Shown here: positions 1 to 7,287 of the stretch, piece after piece | How positions within the stretch are numbered: the stretch's first letter is position 1 | Layout: each line of letters starts with the position of its first letter | Assembly (NCBI GenBank): GCA_023664485.1 | Contig: JAMPFK010000014.1 | Span: forward strand, 3,344 to 67,343 | Length of the DNA stretch: 64,000 nt | Direction: 5' to 3' | From: Bacteroides fragilis | Lineage (GTDB): Bacteria; Bacillota; Clostridia; Lachnospirales; Lachnospiraceae | Program-made: the position numbers and the translations under genes | The notes under the pieces: model-generated | The model's input: only the letters and a program-made list of their open reading frames with translations | What the model was told of the DNA's origin: nothing | Databases searched by the model: none

Positions 1-407
1 AAAGAAGCGCCGCTTTCCGCAAACCATTCCTTATGGTAAACGGATTTCAGCCGTTCCACTATGGCTTTTTTCATGATGGATTGTATGTCGGAGGGGCTGA
101 AAAGCCTGCTTTTGACGCTGGCCGCTTTCGCCACCCAGAATTTCCCATCCTCCGGGATATAGTTTTCCCATGGAATGCCGCGCGTGCCCTGAAAAAGCTC
201 CTCGAAGGTCTCCGCATGAAAGCTGCCGGCCTTAAGCAGTATCCTTTCCGCCGTACGCAGAAAAACATTCGCGCGGCAGAGCGCGTTTTCATCTCCCGTG
301 AAAGTCACGCGGCCGTCTTCCACCAAAGACACCTCGTATCCCAGATCCGTAATTTCCCTTTTTAAAACTGCTTCCAGCCCGAAATGGCATGGCGCGATAA
401 ACTCCAT
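1..407 (-). CDS. THUMP-type class I SAM-dependent RNA methyltransferase (N-terminal part, runs off the left edge)
   Basis: The minus strand reads openly from an ATG at 407 to the window edge, giving about 135 residues beginning MEFIAPCHFGLEAVLKREI. This opening (FIAPCxFGLEAVLKRE followed by GRVxFxG) and the later region with AERILLKAGSFHAETFEELF are typical of the N-terminal and THUMP part of the RlmL/YpsC family, which methylates a guanine of 23S rRNA. The catalytic SAM domain lies outside the window. A near-consensus sigma-A promoter sits 40 bp upstream (447-475). The start has only a distant AAAGGA, so the exact start is not secure. The family is fairly sure; the exact rRNA target is inferred. 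Confidence 0.8.
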   Translation of the reverse strand, partial: MEFIAPCHFGLEAVLKREITDLGYEVSLVEDGRVTFTGDENALCRANVFLRTAERILLKAGSFHAETFEELFQGTRGIPWENYIPEDGKFWVAKAASVKSRLFSPSDIQSIMKKAIVERLKSVYHKEWFAESGAS

Positions 408-446
408 CAAAATGCCCGTATTCCTTTCTCGTCTTTTCCATAGTTT

Positions 447-475
447 ATTGTAAAGTTTTGTGCTTTTTCTGTCAA
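447..475 (-). promoter_or_regulatory. sigma-A promoter of the RNA methyltransferase
   Basis: On the minus strand TTGACA (470-475) and TACAAT (447-452) are separated by exactly 17 bp. This is close to the sigma-A consensus and lies at the right distance from the ATG at 407. Confidence 0.75.
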
Positions 476-531
476 TCACTCCGGTCAAAATTTGATTTAC
501 AATTCCCTGCGGGCATTATAAACTATAGTAG

Positions 532-621
532 ACGACATAACAAATTGCTCTTTCCGGCTTTTGCAAAAGCCATAATATAGGTAAGCTTTTACAAGTCCGA
601 AAAGGCAATTTCCAATGTCGT
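532..621 (+). repeat. Nested inverted-repeat element in the leader of the MoxR operon
   Basis: Arms 532-557 and 597-621 are imperfect inverted repeats of about 25 bp sharing ACGACAT, AAATTGC and a C/G-rich inner end. A perfect 16-bp palindrome (556-571) adjoins the left arm. The element lies 20 bp before the ribosome binding site of the MoxR gene, so it would fold in that mRNA leader or act as a DNA palindrome. A weak plus-strand promoter (TTTACA, then TATAAA or TAAACT near 515-525) could precede it. No known riboswitch class was recognised. Confidence 0.45.
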
Positions 622-652
622 TAACGATAAAAATGCAAAGGAGGCGGCAATC

Positions 653-1599
<947 letters not shown>

Positions 1600-1603
<4 letters not shown>

Positions 1604-2718
1604 TGAAGATAATCGGAATCGGGCTGCTTTCCTTTTTTCTTCTATGGCTCCAGCGCAGGGTCTATGGAAGACTATGGAATAAAAATCTGGGCATCCGGCT
1701 GGAATTTACGGAGAACAGCCTTTTTGAGGGGGAAAAAGGTGAACTGCTCGAAATCATCGAAAACGGCAAGCGCCTCCCGCTCCCGATGCTGAAGGTCAAA
1801 TTCCAGACCGACAAAAATCTGCGCTTTACGGATTCAGAAAACTCCAGGGTCACGGATCTGTACTACCGCAACGATATTTTTCAGGTAAAAGGCCGGGAAC
1901 GGATCACGCGGAAACTGGAGTTTACCGCTATGAAAAGGGGCTATTACAGGATTCATAATATCGATCTGGTCACGGCGGATCTTTTCCTTTCCGCGGAGAT
2001 GATAGAAAGCAGGCAGACGGAGCAGTATTTCTATGTCTATCCCGCACCCTGTGTCTCGGAAGCACTGAAACGCTCCCTGCAGCAGCTGAACGGAGAAATT
2101 CTCACGAAAATGCATTTTCCGGAAGATCCCTTTGAATACCGGGGCATCCGGGAATACCAGCCCTGTGACGATATGCGCAGCATCAACTGGAAGGCTACGG
2201 CCAAGACCGGGGCGTTAAAGGTCAATCAGAAAAACTATACTTCCCTGCAGACCGTCCGCATCTTTTTCAACATCGAGGATACGGGGATCCTGCGGAAGGA
2301 TGAAGAAGTCGAGGCCTCCATAAGAATTGCCGCCGGAATCGCCGCCTTTTTCCTGAATCAGGGCATCCGGGCCGCCTGCTATGGCAACGGCCGGGATATC
2401 CTGCACGGGGAGCCGGTACGGATAGAGCCCGGAGCGGGCGCCGGACAGCTGCAGCAGATCTACCGCGCCCTCGCAAGAATCGATACGGGCCGGGAGGCCG
2501 CCGATTTTGCCGGAACCTTTGAAGAAAAGCTTTGGGAGGATATCGGCGGTACAACGACGATTTTCATCTCCCCCAACGCTTATGACGGTTTTCTGGGGCT
2601 CATCAGCCGCTATCACCAGAAAGACCCGGAAAGCGTCTGGTTCTATCCGGCGCCAAAAGCGGAGCCGGAGCTCCCGGAGCTTCCGGACGAATGGAAAGGA
2701 CATGTATTCTTTATATGA
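1600..2718 (+). CDS. DUF58 domain protein (MoxR partner)
   Basis: A 372-residue protein with a short hydrophobic N-terminus (residues 3-18, probable membrane anchor). The DUF58 hallmark lies at residues 179-202, where FEYRGIREYQPCDD is followed by MRSINWKATAKTG. The C-terminal part probably adopts the VWA-like fold common in the family. It starts by a 4-bp ATGA overlap with the MoxR gene and ends in another overlap with the following membrane-protein gene. DUF58 proteins are usually encoded next to MoxR and a multi-pass membrane protein, as seen here. The molecular function is unknown. Confidence 0.88.
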
Positions 2719-3956
2719 AGCAGGAAAAAATCATCGCCGGAGCGGATATTCTGGCCACACAAATGAATCATTGGACGCTTTTCTCTATCGCGGTAACAAC
2801 GGCCGTCCTGTTCGGGAAAAAGGAGCCGCCCCTTGCATTATGGGCGGCCTGCGCCCTGCTTCCCGCCTTTTTCTTTTTTATCAGAAGATACACCAACCGT
2901 TTTCCGCTCATGGCGGGCAGCCATCTTTTATGCCTTCTGCTCCTGTTCGCCGCACCGGTTCCTGACCTTGCCGTCAAGATCCCGTTATGCCTTTACGGGG
3001 CCGGCCTGGCAATTTATTCCTTTTCCCTGCGGATCCGGACGGAAGAACGGCTGGATAATGCTATTTCGCCGCCTGTCGCGATCGGTACCGCCGCTCTTTC
3101 TCTTTTCCTCCTGCACTACGAAAAGTATACGGAAGCGGATTTCTATTTTGCGGGCGTCGTTATTTTTTATTTCATATGTTATTATATCAGATGTTATTTA
3201 AATAGCTATCTCTATTTTCTGACGGTCAATGCCGGCAGCACCGGCTATATCCCCCGCCGGGAAATCTTTTTATCGGGCATAAGGCTCTCGACGGCTTTTA
3301 CCCTGTTCGGAATGGCGGCGGTTCTGCTGATCTCCGACTGGAACTGGCCCGCACGGCTATACGGGGCCTTAAAGCAGGGTTTTCTCTGGCTCCGGGAACA
3401 CGGCTTCTTCGCCTTTATCGCCTCGCTCTTCCGCCGGGAAACGGAACAGCCCCCGGAACAAATGACGGCAATCCCATCCGCCTCTCCCGCAGGCATGGTT
3501 ATGGAGTTCGGAGAACCGGGCCTTTTCTGGAAGATTCTGGAAAAAGTCATCGGAATCCTCATTCCGGTACTGCTTCTTTTGCTTTTTGGCCTGTTCCTGC
3601 TGCGCTTTATCAAAATGATATACGAACGCTTCCGCGAGAACAGGCTCTTTGCTCCGGCATCCGCGACAGACAGCGGCCGGGATATCCACGAACGGTACGA
3701 AGTCAAAAAAGAAAAAAAGAATCAAAAGCGCTTTCTGGCTTTCCTGAATCCCACGGAAAGGATCCGCCGTATCTACAGGCAGCGCATCTGGGCCAGGCGC
3801 GAAAGCCTTATGCATAACGAAGCCTCCCGGCCGCTCGGCGCTTACACCGCAAGAGAATGCGGCCGCCTGCTTGCCGAAGAGCCGTTGTCGCGCATTTATG
3901 AAAAAGCCCGTTATTCAGGGGAGGAGTGTACCAGAGAAGATCTGAAAAAGATTTGA
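2715..3956 (+). CDS. Multi-pass membrane protein with DUF4129-like C-terminus
   Basis: The start at 2715 is chosen because its ATG overlaps the DUF58 stop by 4 bp. An in-frame ATG at 2691 is also possible. The protein (about 413 residues) has hydrophobic segments near the N-terminus (several between residues 15 and 200) and one before a basic cytoplasmic stretch (about 275-310). Its end, with TARECGRLL followed by LSRIYEKARYSGEE, resembles DUF4129, the C-terminal domain of transglutaminase-like membrane proteins in MoxR/DUF58 operons. No transglutaminase catalytic core is visible, so this may be the third, shortened partner of the operon. The terminator at 3963 ends the operon. Confidence 0.7.
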   Translation: MKQEKIIAGADILATQMNHWTLFSIAVTTAVLFGKKEPPLALWAACALLPAFFFFIRRYTNRFPLMAGSHLLCLLLLFAAPVPDLAVKIPLCLYGAGLAIYSFSLRIRTEERLDNAISPPVAIGTAALSLFLLHYEKYTEADFYFAGVVIFYFICYYIRCYLNSYLYFLTVNAGSTGYIPRREIFLSGIRLSTAFTLFGMAAVLLISDWNWPARLYGALKQGFLWLREHGFFAFIASLFRRETEQPPEQMTAIPSASPAGMVMEFGEPGLFWKILEKVIGILIPVLLLLLFGLFLLRFIKMIYERFRENRLFAPASATDSGRDIHERYEVKKEKKNQKRFLAFLNPTERIRRIYRQRIWARRESLMHNEASRPLGAYTARECGRLLAEEPLSRIYEKARYSGEECTREDLKKI

Positions 3957-3962
3957 GAAAAA

Positions 3963-3990
3963 CGGCACAGCCTGACGCTGTGCCGCTTTT
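3963..3990. terminator. Bidirectional intrinsic terminator
   Basis: A perfect 9-bp stem (3963-3971 with 3977-3985, loop CTGAC) is followed on the plus strand by CTTTTATTTT and on the minus strand by GTTTTTCTC. It lies between the convergent ends of the MoxR operon and the small Asn/Gln-rich gene and can serve both. Confidence 0.85.
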
Positions 3991-3993
3991 ATT

Positions 3994-4155
3994 TTAGTAA
4001 TTGTTTTTCTGGCTGTTCTGCGCATTGCTGCTGGAGCTGTTCTTAGAATTGTTCTTCTGATTGTTCTGAGAAGAATTCTGGCTGTTGCAGTTGTTCGCCT
4101 TGTCCTGCTGTTTCTCATTGTTCTGCGCGTTCTGGTTATAATCATTCTTAGACAT
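3994..4155 (-). CDS. Small Asn/Gln-rich hydrophilic protein (possible spore protein)
   Basis: A 53-codon reading frame starts at an ATG preceded by AGGAGG eight bases upstream and ends just before the shared terminator. The product (begins MSKNDYNQNAQNNEKQQDK) consists almost entirely of Asn, Gln, Ser and Lys, with one Cys and no hydrophobic core, so it is probably disordered. The composition recalls gamma-type small acid-soluble spore proteins, although no family signature is certain. Upstream lies TGAATA-18 bp-AATACTA, close to the sigma-F/G forespore consensus (4191-4221). The gene is real on the strength of its RBS, promoter and terminator. A spore role is inferred. Confidence 0.65.
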   Translation of the reverse strand: MSKNDYNQNAQNNEKQQDKANNCNSQNSSQNNQKNNSKNSSSSNAQNSQKNNY

Positions 4156-4190
4156 TTTGCATACCTCCTGATTGATTTATATTACAGGAA

Positions 4191-4221
4191 TAGTATTGCA
4201 TGATTTTAAAAAAAGTATTCA
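4191..4221 (-). promoter_or_regulatory. Forespore-type (sigma-F/G-like) promoter candidate
   Basis: On the minus strand TGAATA (4216-4221) and AATACTA (4191-4197) are spaced 18 bp, against the sigma-G consensus TGAATA/CATACTA. The element lies 36 bp from the start of the Asn/Gln-rich gene. No better sigma-A element was found in the same leader. Confidence 0.45.
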
Positions 4222-4236
4222 AAGCTCACATAGGTC

Positions 4237-4293
4237 TTTAGTACCATTTTTTTATGGAAAAGTACCAAAATATTCGTTAGTACTTTGGTACTA
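4237..4293. repeat. Cluster of AGTACCAAA-type motifs in both orientations
   Basis: AGTACCA occurs at about 4240 and AGTACCAAA at 4261, and AGTAC-TTTG-GTACT forms a small palindrome at about 4279-4292. The cluster ends just before the plus-strand promoter at 4301, so it could be an operator array. Confidence 0.3.
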
Positions 4294-4300
4294 TTTTTTG

Positions 4301-4328
4301 TTGCATTTTTTCAAAATATGTATATAAT
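4301..4328 (+). promoter_or_regulatory. Plus-strand sigma-A promoter with no downstream protein gene
   Basis: TTGCAT (4301-4306) and a perfect TATAAT (4323-4328) are 16 bp apart. The next feature on this strand is a hairpin followed by ATTTT about 70 bp downstream of the expected start, not an ORF. Confidence 0.5.
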
Positions 4329-4334
4329 AATAAT

Positions 4335-4437
4335 TGTAGATAGAAACACCCCTTCAATTTTCTATTTACAAACCCTTATATTTTAATTATTTATACTCCC
4401 CTTAATAGCCCATTATTAACATAATGGGCTATTTTGT
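4335..4437 (+). ncRNA. Candidate small RNA of about 100 nt
   Basis: Transcription from the 4301-4328 promoter would start near 4335 and stop at the hairpin 4404-4433 (13-bp perfect stem, TAAC loop) followed by ATTTTG. The RNA would carry several unpaired C-rich motifs (ACCCC, ACCCTT, CTCCCC) in an AU-rich context, a feature of Gram-positive small RNAs that pair with Shine-Dalgarno sequences. The hairpin overlaps the stop codon of the opposite HAAS gene. There is no homologue I recognise. Confidence 0.4.
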
Positions 4438-4887
4438 ATTCCCCTGGATGATCTTGACAACTACCAGAACGATCAGCCCTATCACAATAACCGGAAAGAA
4501 AACGGAAAGCAGGGAAGTCACAAGACCGATCACGACCACGACAGCCACCGTCATAATGACCATCATCAGCCAGCCCGGCAGCATGATGCTGCGCCCGGAA
4601 CCCCAACTGTGAGCCTTATCCTCCTCTATCACGTCTTCCGCAACTTCTTCATCATACTCCTGATTGGAACCATAGCTGGCCCCTGCGCGCTTATTCGCTT
4701 CAATAATGCTCTTCGCGAGCAGTCTCGGATCGCCAAGCCGCGAAAGCACCTCCTCTTCCGTATTGCCTTTCTGCATTTCCGATTCGATATATTCCTGATA
4801 ATACCGCACATTCTCCGCCACCTGGGCGCTGTCCAGCCCGCCGGCCAGCGTATGCTGTAATTTTTCAATAAACTCTCTTTTATCCAT
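4429..4887 (-). CDS. HAAS/DUF1700-like signalling membrane protein
   Basis: A 152-residue protein. The N-terminal 60 residues (MDKREFIEKLQ, then YYQEYIESEMQKGNTEEEVL, LGDP) match the helical HAAS/DUF1700 domain. An acidic linker follows, then two strongly hydrophobic segments (about residues 103-145). Such proteins often act as membrane partners of small PadR-type regulators, but no such regulator is adjacent here. The stop codon lies inside the hairpin stem used by the opposite-strand transcript. Upstream (4888-5117) only a weak promoter candidate (TAGTCA-17-TAAACT) was seen. Confidence 0.7.
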   Translation of the reverse strand: MDKREFIEKLQHTLAGGLDSAQVAENVRYYQEYIESEMQKGNTEEEVLSRLGDPRLLAKSIIEANKRAGASYGSNQEYDEEVAEDVIEEDKAHSWGSGRSIMLPGWLMMVIMTVAVVVVIGLVTSLLSVFFPVIVIGLIVLVVVKIIQGNTK

Positions 4888-5117
4888 TTTTATCTTTGTA
4901 CCCCCATGACTCCGCTCTGCGGAATCTCAAATCTTTCTCACACTAAGCTGTCAGGCTTATTTTTCAACCTATTCTGCTTCTCAGTTTAACATAATATTTT
5001 CCGGTTGACTATTGTGTCATTCTTAAAAAATTATTAAGAAGGAAAAAACGTAGAATAATTTGCATTCATCTGCTAAAATAGGAAATAGAAAAACGAAAAG
5101 AAAGCGAGGATGCATGA

Positions 5118-5663
5118 ATGCCGTTACCACAGGAAAAACCCTATACACTCAAAGATATCTATGCCCTGCCGGATGGTCAGAGGGCGGAATTGATTGACGG
5201 ACAGATTTATGATATGGCGCCGCCTGCCCGGATTCACCAACATCTGCTCATGAACCTTTCCGCACTCATCCATGACTATATCAAAAGCCAACGAGGGGAT
5301 TGTCTTGTTTACCCCGCGCCATTTGCGGTATTTCTAAATAAGGATGAGCGAAACTACGTTGAACCGGATATTTCTGTCATTTGCGACAAGAACAAACTGG
5401 ACGATAAAGGCTGCAATGGCGCTCCCGACTGGATCATCGAAATCGTCTCCGCATCGACCCAGCAGATGGATTACGGCGTCAAACTGTTCAAGTACCGCAC
5501 AGCGGGCGTCCGGGAATACTGGATCGTGAATCCCCTGAAACAAACCGTTACCGTTTATGATTTCGAACAGGAAAAAGAGACAAAGCAATATTCTTTTGAC
5601 GATAATATCCCGGTATGTATTTATAAGGATTTAAACATACGGATCTTAGAACTGCTCGGATAA
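5118..5663 (+). CDS. Uma2-family (PD-(D/E)XK fold) protein
   Basis: The 181 residues match the Uma2 family (restriction-endonuclease-like fold). Visible are ELIDGQIYDMAPP near residue 25, VEPDISVICDK around 77-87, WIIEIVSAST around 101-110 and the ending signature YRTAGVREYWIVNP near 125-140. The conserved acidic residues of the PD-(D/E)XK core (PD, then E in IIEIV) are present. Uma2 genes are scattered in cyanobacteria and Firmicutes and their biological role is unclear. It is a single-gene unit with a GAGG-type RBS. No cognate methylase or toxin partner is adjacent. Confidence 0.85.
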   Translation: MPLPQEKPYTLKDIYALPDGQRAELIDGQIYDMAPPARIHQHLLMNLSALIHDYIKSQRGDCLVYPAPFAVFLNKDERNYVEPDISVICDKNKLDDKGCNGAPDWIIEIVSASTQQMDYGVKLFKYRTAGVREYWIVNPLKQTVTVYDFEQEKETKQYSFDDNIPVCIYKDLNIRILELLG

Positions 5664-5681
5664 AAGATAAAAAGACACGCC

Positions 5682-5724
5682 GCCGGGCGCAGCCGCAGGA
5701 CGCATGAGCGGCACCGCGCCCGGC
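5682..5724. terminator. GC-rich hairpin between convergent genes
   Basis: GCCGGGCGC (5682-5690) pairs with GCGCCCGGC (5716-5724), and a second inner stem GCCGC/GCGGC lies within. The hairpin separates the ends of the Uma2 gene (+) and the LacI gene (-). There is no good T-run, so termination is plausible but not certain. Confidence 0.45.
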
Positions 5725-5745
5725 ACATACTGTTTCATAACCATC

Positions 5746-6765
5746 TTACAATTTGCTCAGATCGCCCACCGAACCTCCGGGATAGACCTCTCCTTCCACG
5801 ATAATCTGTTCGATGATCGTCGTTTTCGGCTGTTCGATCAGGCTCAGCAGCTTCTCCGCCGCGAACTGTCCCAGTCTTGCCGTATCCTGTTTTACGGTCG
5901 TGAGCTTCGGCTCAATGTGCCTTCCGATCCTGATTCCGTCATATCCCGCAACGGAAATATCGCCCGGAATTCTGAGCCCTCTTTCCTTAATTGCATTGAT
6001 TCCTCCGAAACAGGCAAAATCATCCGGATAAAGAATGCAGGTCGGCCGGCCTTTCAAATCGAGCAGCCTTTCTGTTTCGATATGGGCGGCATTCGTATCG
6101 CGGTAGGCCGCCTTCCTTATGTATTCATCCGGCACCTCTATTCCAAGCTCCTCCGCCGTCTTATAAAAGGAAGCCAGCCTGCTTTTGGTTACAGACGAAT
6201 CCGCTCCATGGATATACGCGATTCTGCGATGTCCTTTCTCATAGATATAATGAAGCAGATCCCGCATACCCTTTACATTATCCGACAGAACCGCACTGAC
6301 ATTGTTGAATAAATGGTCGATCGTGACGCTCGGAATATCGCTCTGCGCCAGTTCCATTACCTCCGGCCTTGAAAACCGGGTATTTGCAATGACAACCCCG
6401 TCGAAACCTCTGTATCTGCAATGCTCCAGATAAGACATTTTATTCGGTCTCACGCTGCTGTCATTGATAAAAGTAATATCGTACCCTCTGGCCTCTACCG
6501 TACGTTTCAGACTATCGAGCACATATGCGAAATAATCATGCGTCAGGCCGCTTTGATCGTCTACCGCGAAAAGAACGCCGATGTTATAGCTCCGCCTGGT
6601 CTTGAGCGCCTTCGCCGCGGAATTGGGAAAATACCCCATTTCCTTTGCCGCCTGTCTGATATGCGCTTTCGTTTCCGCCCCAATGTCCTTGTGGTCATTG
6701 AGCGCCTTGCTCACGGTTGCGACAGACACGCCGCATGCCGCTGAAATATCTTTCATTGATACCAT
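5746..6765 (-). CDS. LacI/GalR-family transcriptional regulator
   Basis: 339 residues. The helix-turn-helix is at residues 3-30 (MKDISAACGVSVATVSKALN), followed by the hinge helix (NSAAKALKTRRSYNIGVLF) and a periplasmic-binding-protein-like sugar-sensing domain ending in the typical DISVAGYDGIRIGRHIEPKLTTV. The ATG follows CAGGAG with good spacing. It is divergent from cellobiose phosphorylase, and a shared 14-bp motif lies at both promoters, so it probably represses both in response to cellobiose or a related sugar. The ligand is inferred from context only. Confidence 0.9.
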   Translation of the reverse strand: MVSMKDISAACGVSVATVSKALNDHKDIGAETKAHIRQAAKEMGYFPNSAAKALKTRRSYNIGVLFAVDDQSGLTHDYFAYVLDSLKRTVEARGYDITFINDSSVRPNKMSYLEHCRYRGFDGVVIANTRFSRPEVMELAQSDIPSVTIDHLFNNVSAVLSDNVKGMRDLLHYIYEKGHRRIAYIHGADSSVTKSRLASFYKTAEELGIEVPDEYIRKAAYRDTNAAHIETERLLDLKGRPTCILYPDDFACFGGINAIKERGLRIPGDISVAGYDGIRIGRHIEPKLTTVKQDTARLGQFAAEKLLSLIEQPKTTIIEQIIVEGEVYPGGSVGDLSKL

Positions 6766-6845
6766 TCGTCTGCTCCTGTCTTAATCCGAACGTCAGGCTA
6801 TATCCTGCTCCTGTTATACGACTTCGATAGGAACCAGCCCAAATC

Positions 6846-6859
6846 ACTTAATCGTTTTC
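6846..6859 (-). promoter_or_regulatory. Candidate LacI operator at its own promoter
   Basis: ACTTAATCGTTTTC lies at the expected transcription start of the regulator gene, 9 bp past its -10 box. The identical 14-mer occurs at 7191 before cellobiose phosphorylase. It has the central CG common to LacI-family operators. Confidence 0.5.
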
Positions 6860-6867
6860 GTAATTTT

Positions 6868-6896
6868 AGTCTATATCACTTCTGATAATTTTGCAA
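6868..6896 (-). promoter_or_regulatory. sigma-A promoter of the LacI-family gene
   Basis: On the minus strand TTGCAA (6891-6896), 17 bp spacer, TAGACT (6868-6873). The operator candidate is immediately downstream. Confidence 0.6.
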
Positions 6897-6913
6897 TACA
6901 TTTTTATCATCAG

Positions 6914-7094
6914 ATAACAGTTCATCCGCCGGGCCGGGCAGCGTATCGTCCCCGCGGGATCCTTGAAAACCGTCGGCACTTAGTGAAAAAGACGCTTTGC
7001 GGCTTTTGAACTTAGTACCGCTACTGGTTTTCGCGGAGCGGAAGCGTGCCCCGTGAGGACGATACGCTGCCCGGCCCGGCGGATGAACTGTTAT
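6914..7094. repeat. 181-bp palindromic element with 38-bp perfect terminal inverted repeats
   Basis: Bases 6914-6951 are the exact reverse complement of 7057-7094 (38 bp, GC-rich, ends ATAACAG/CTGTTAT). The interior continues as an imperfect inverted repeat (GAAAACC and a CACTTAG/GTACTAAG pair). The whole element can fold into one long hairpin. It sits between the two divergent promoters and codes for nothing convincing. It could be a miniature mobile element or a strong insulating hairpin. Confidence 0.7.
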
Positions 7095-7123
7095 AAATTT
7101 CTGAAAAACCGCCATTATTTTTA

Positions 7124-7152
7124 TTGCAATTTTCGGTTTTTTTCTGTATACT
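7124..7152 (+). promoter_or_regulatory. sigma-A promoter of cellobiose phosphorylase
   Basis: TTGCAA (7124-7129), 17 bp, TATACT (7147-7152). The operator copy at 7191-7204 lies about 33 bp beyond the predicted start, in a roadblock position. Confidence 0.65.
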
Positions 7153-7190
7153 TTCTAGTATCACTTAAAATATTGTTTCATAAATTATAA

Positions 7191-7204
7191 ACTTAATCGT
7201 TTTC
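7191..7204 (+). promoter_or_regulatory. Candidate LacI operator before cellobiose phosphorylase
   Basis: Exact copy of the 14-mer ACTTAATCGTTTTC found at the regulator's own promoter, here in the 5' leader of the phosphorylase gene. Confidence 0.5.
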
Positions 7205-7287
7205 TACTTGCACATCATTGATGCGGCTTTCCCAATATCGTTTTCAGAATTTCAAAAAAGTAAGAAGAAAGAAGGAGAAAAAACACT

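Noticed and set aside
33..365. Plus-strand frame at the left edge
   Set aside because: The minus strand encodes the RNA methyltransferase N-terminus with a proper promoter; the plus frame is a shadow.
3915..4145. Arg/Thr-rich minus-strand frame of 76 codons
   Set aside because: It is a shifted frame of the Asn/Gln-rich gene (3994-4155), which has the RBS.
5704..6312. Plus-strand frame of 202 codons over the LacI gene
   Set aside because: The opposite strand encodes a complete LacI regulator; the plus frame has no RBS and no domain.
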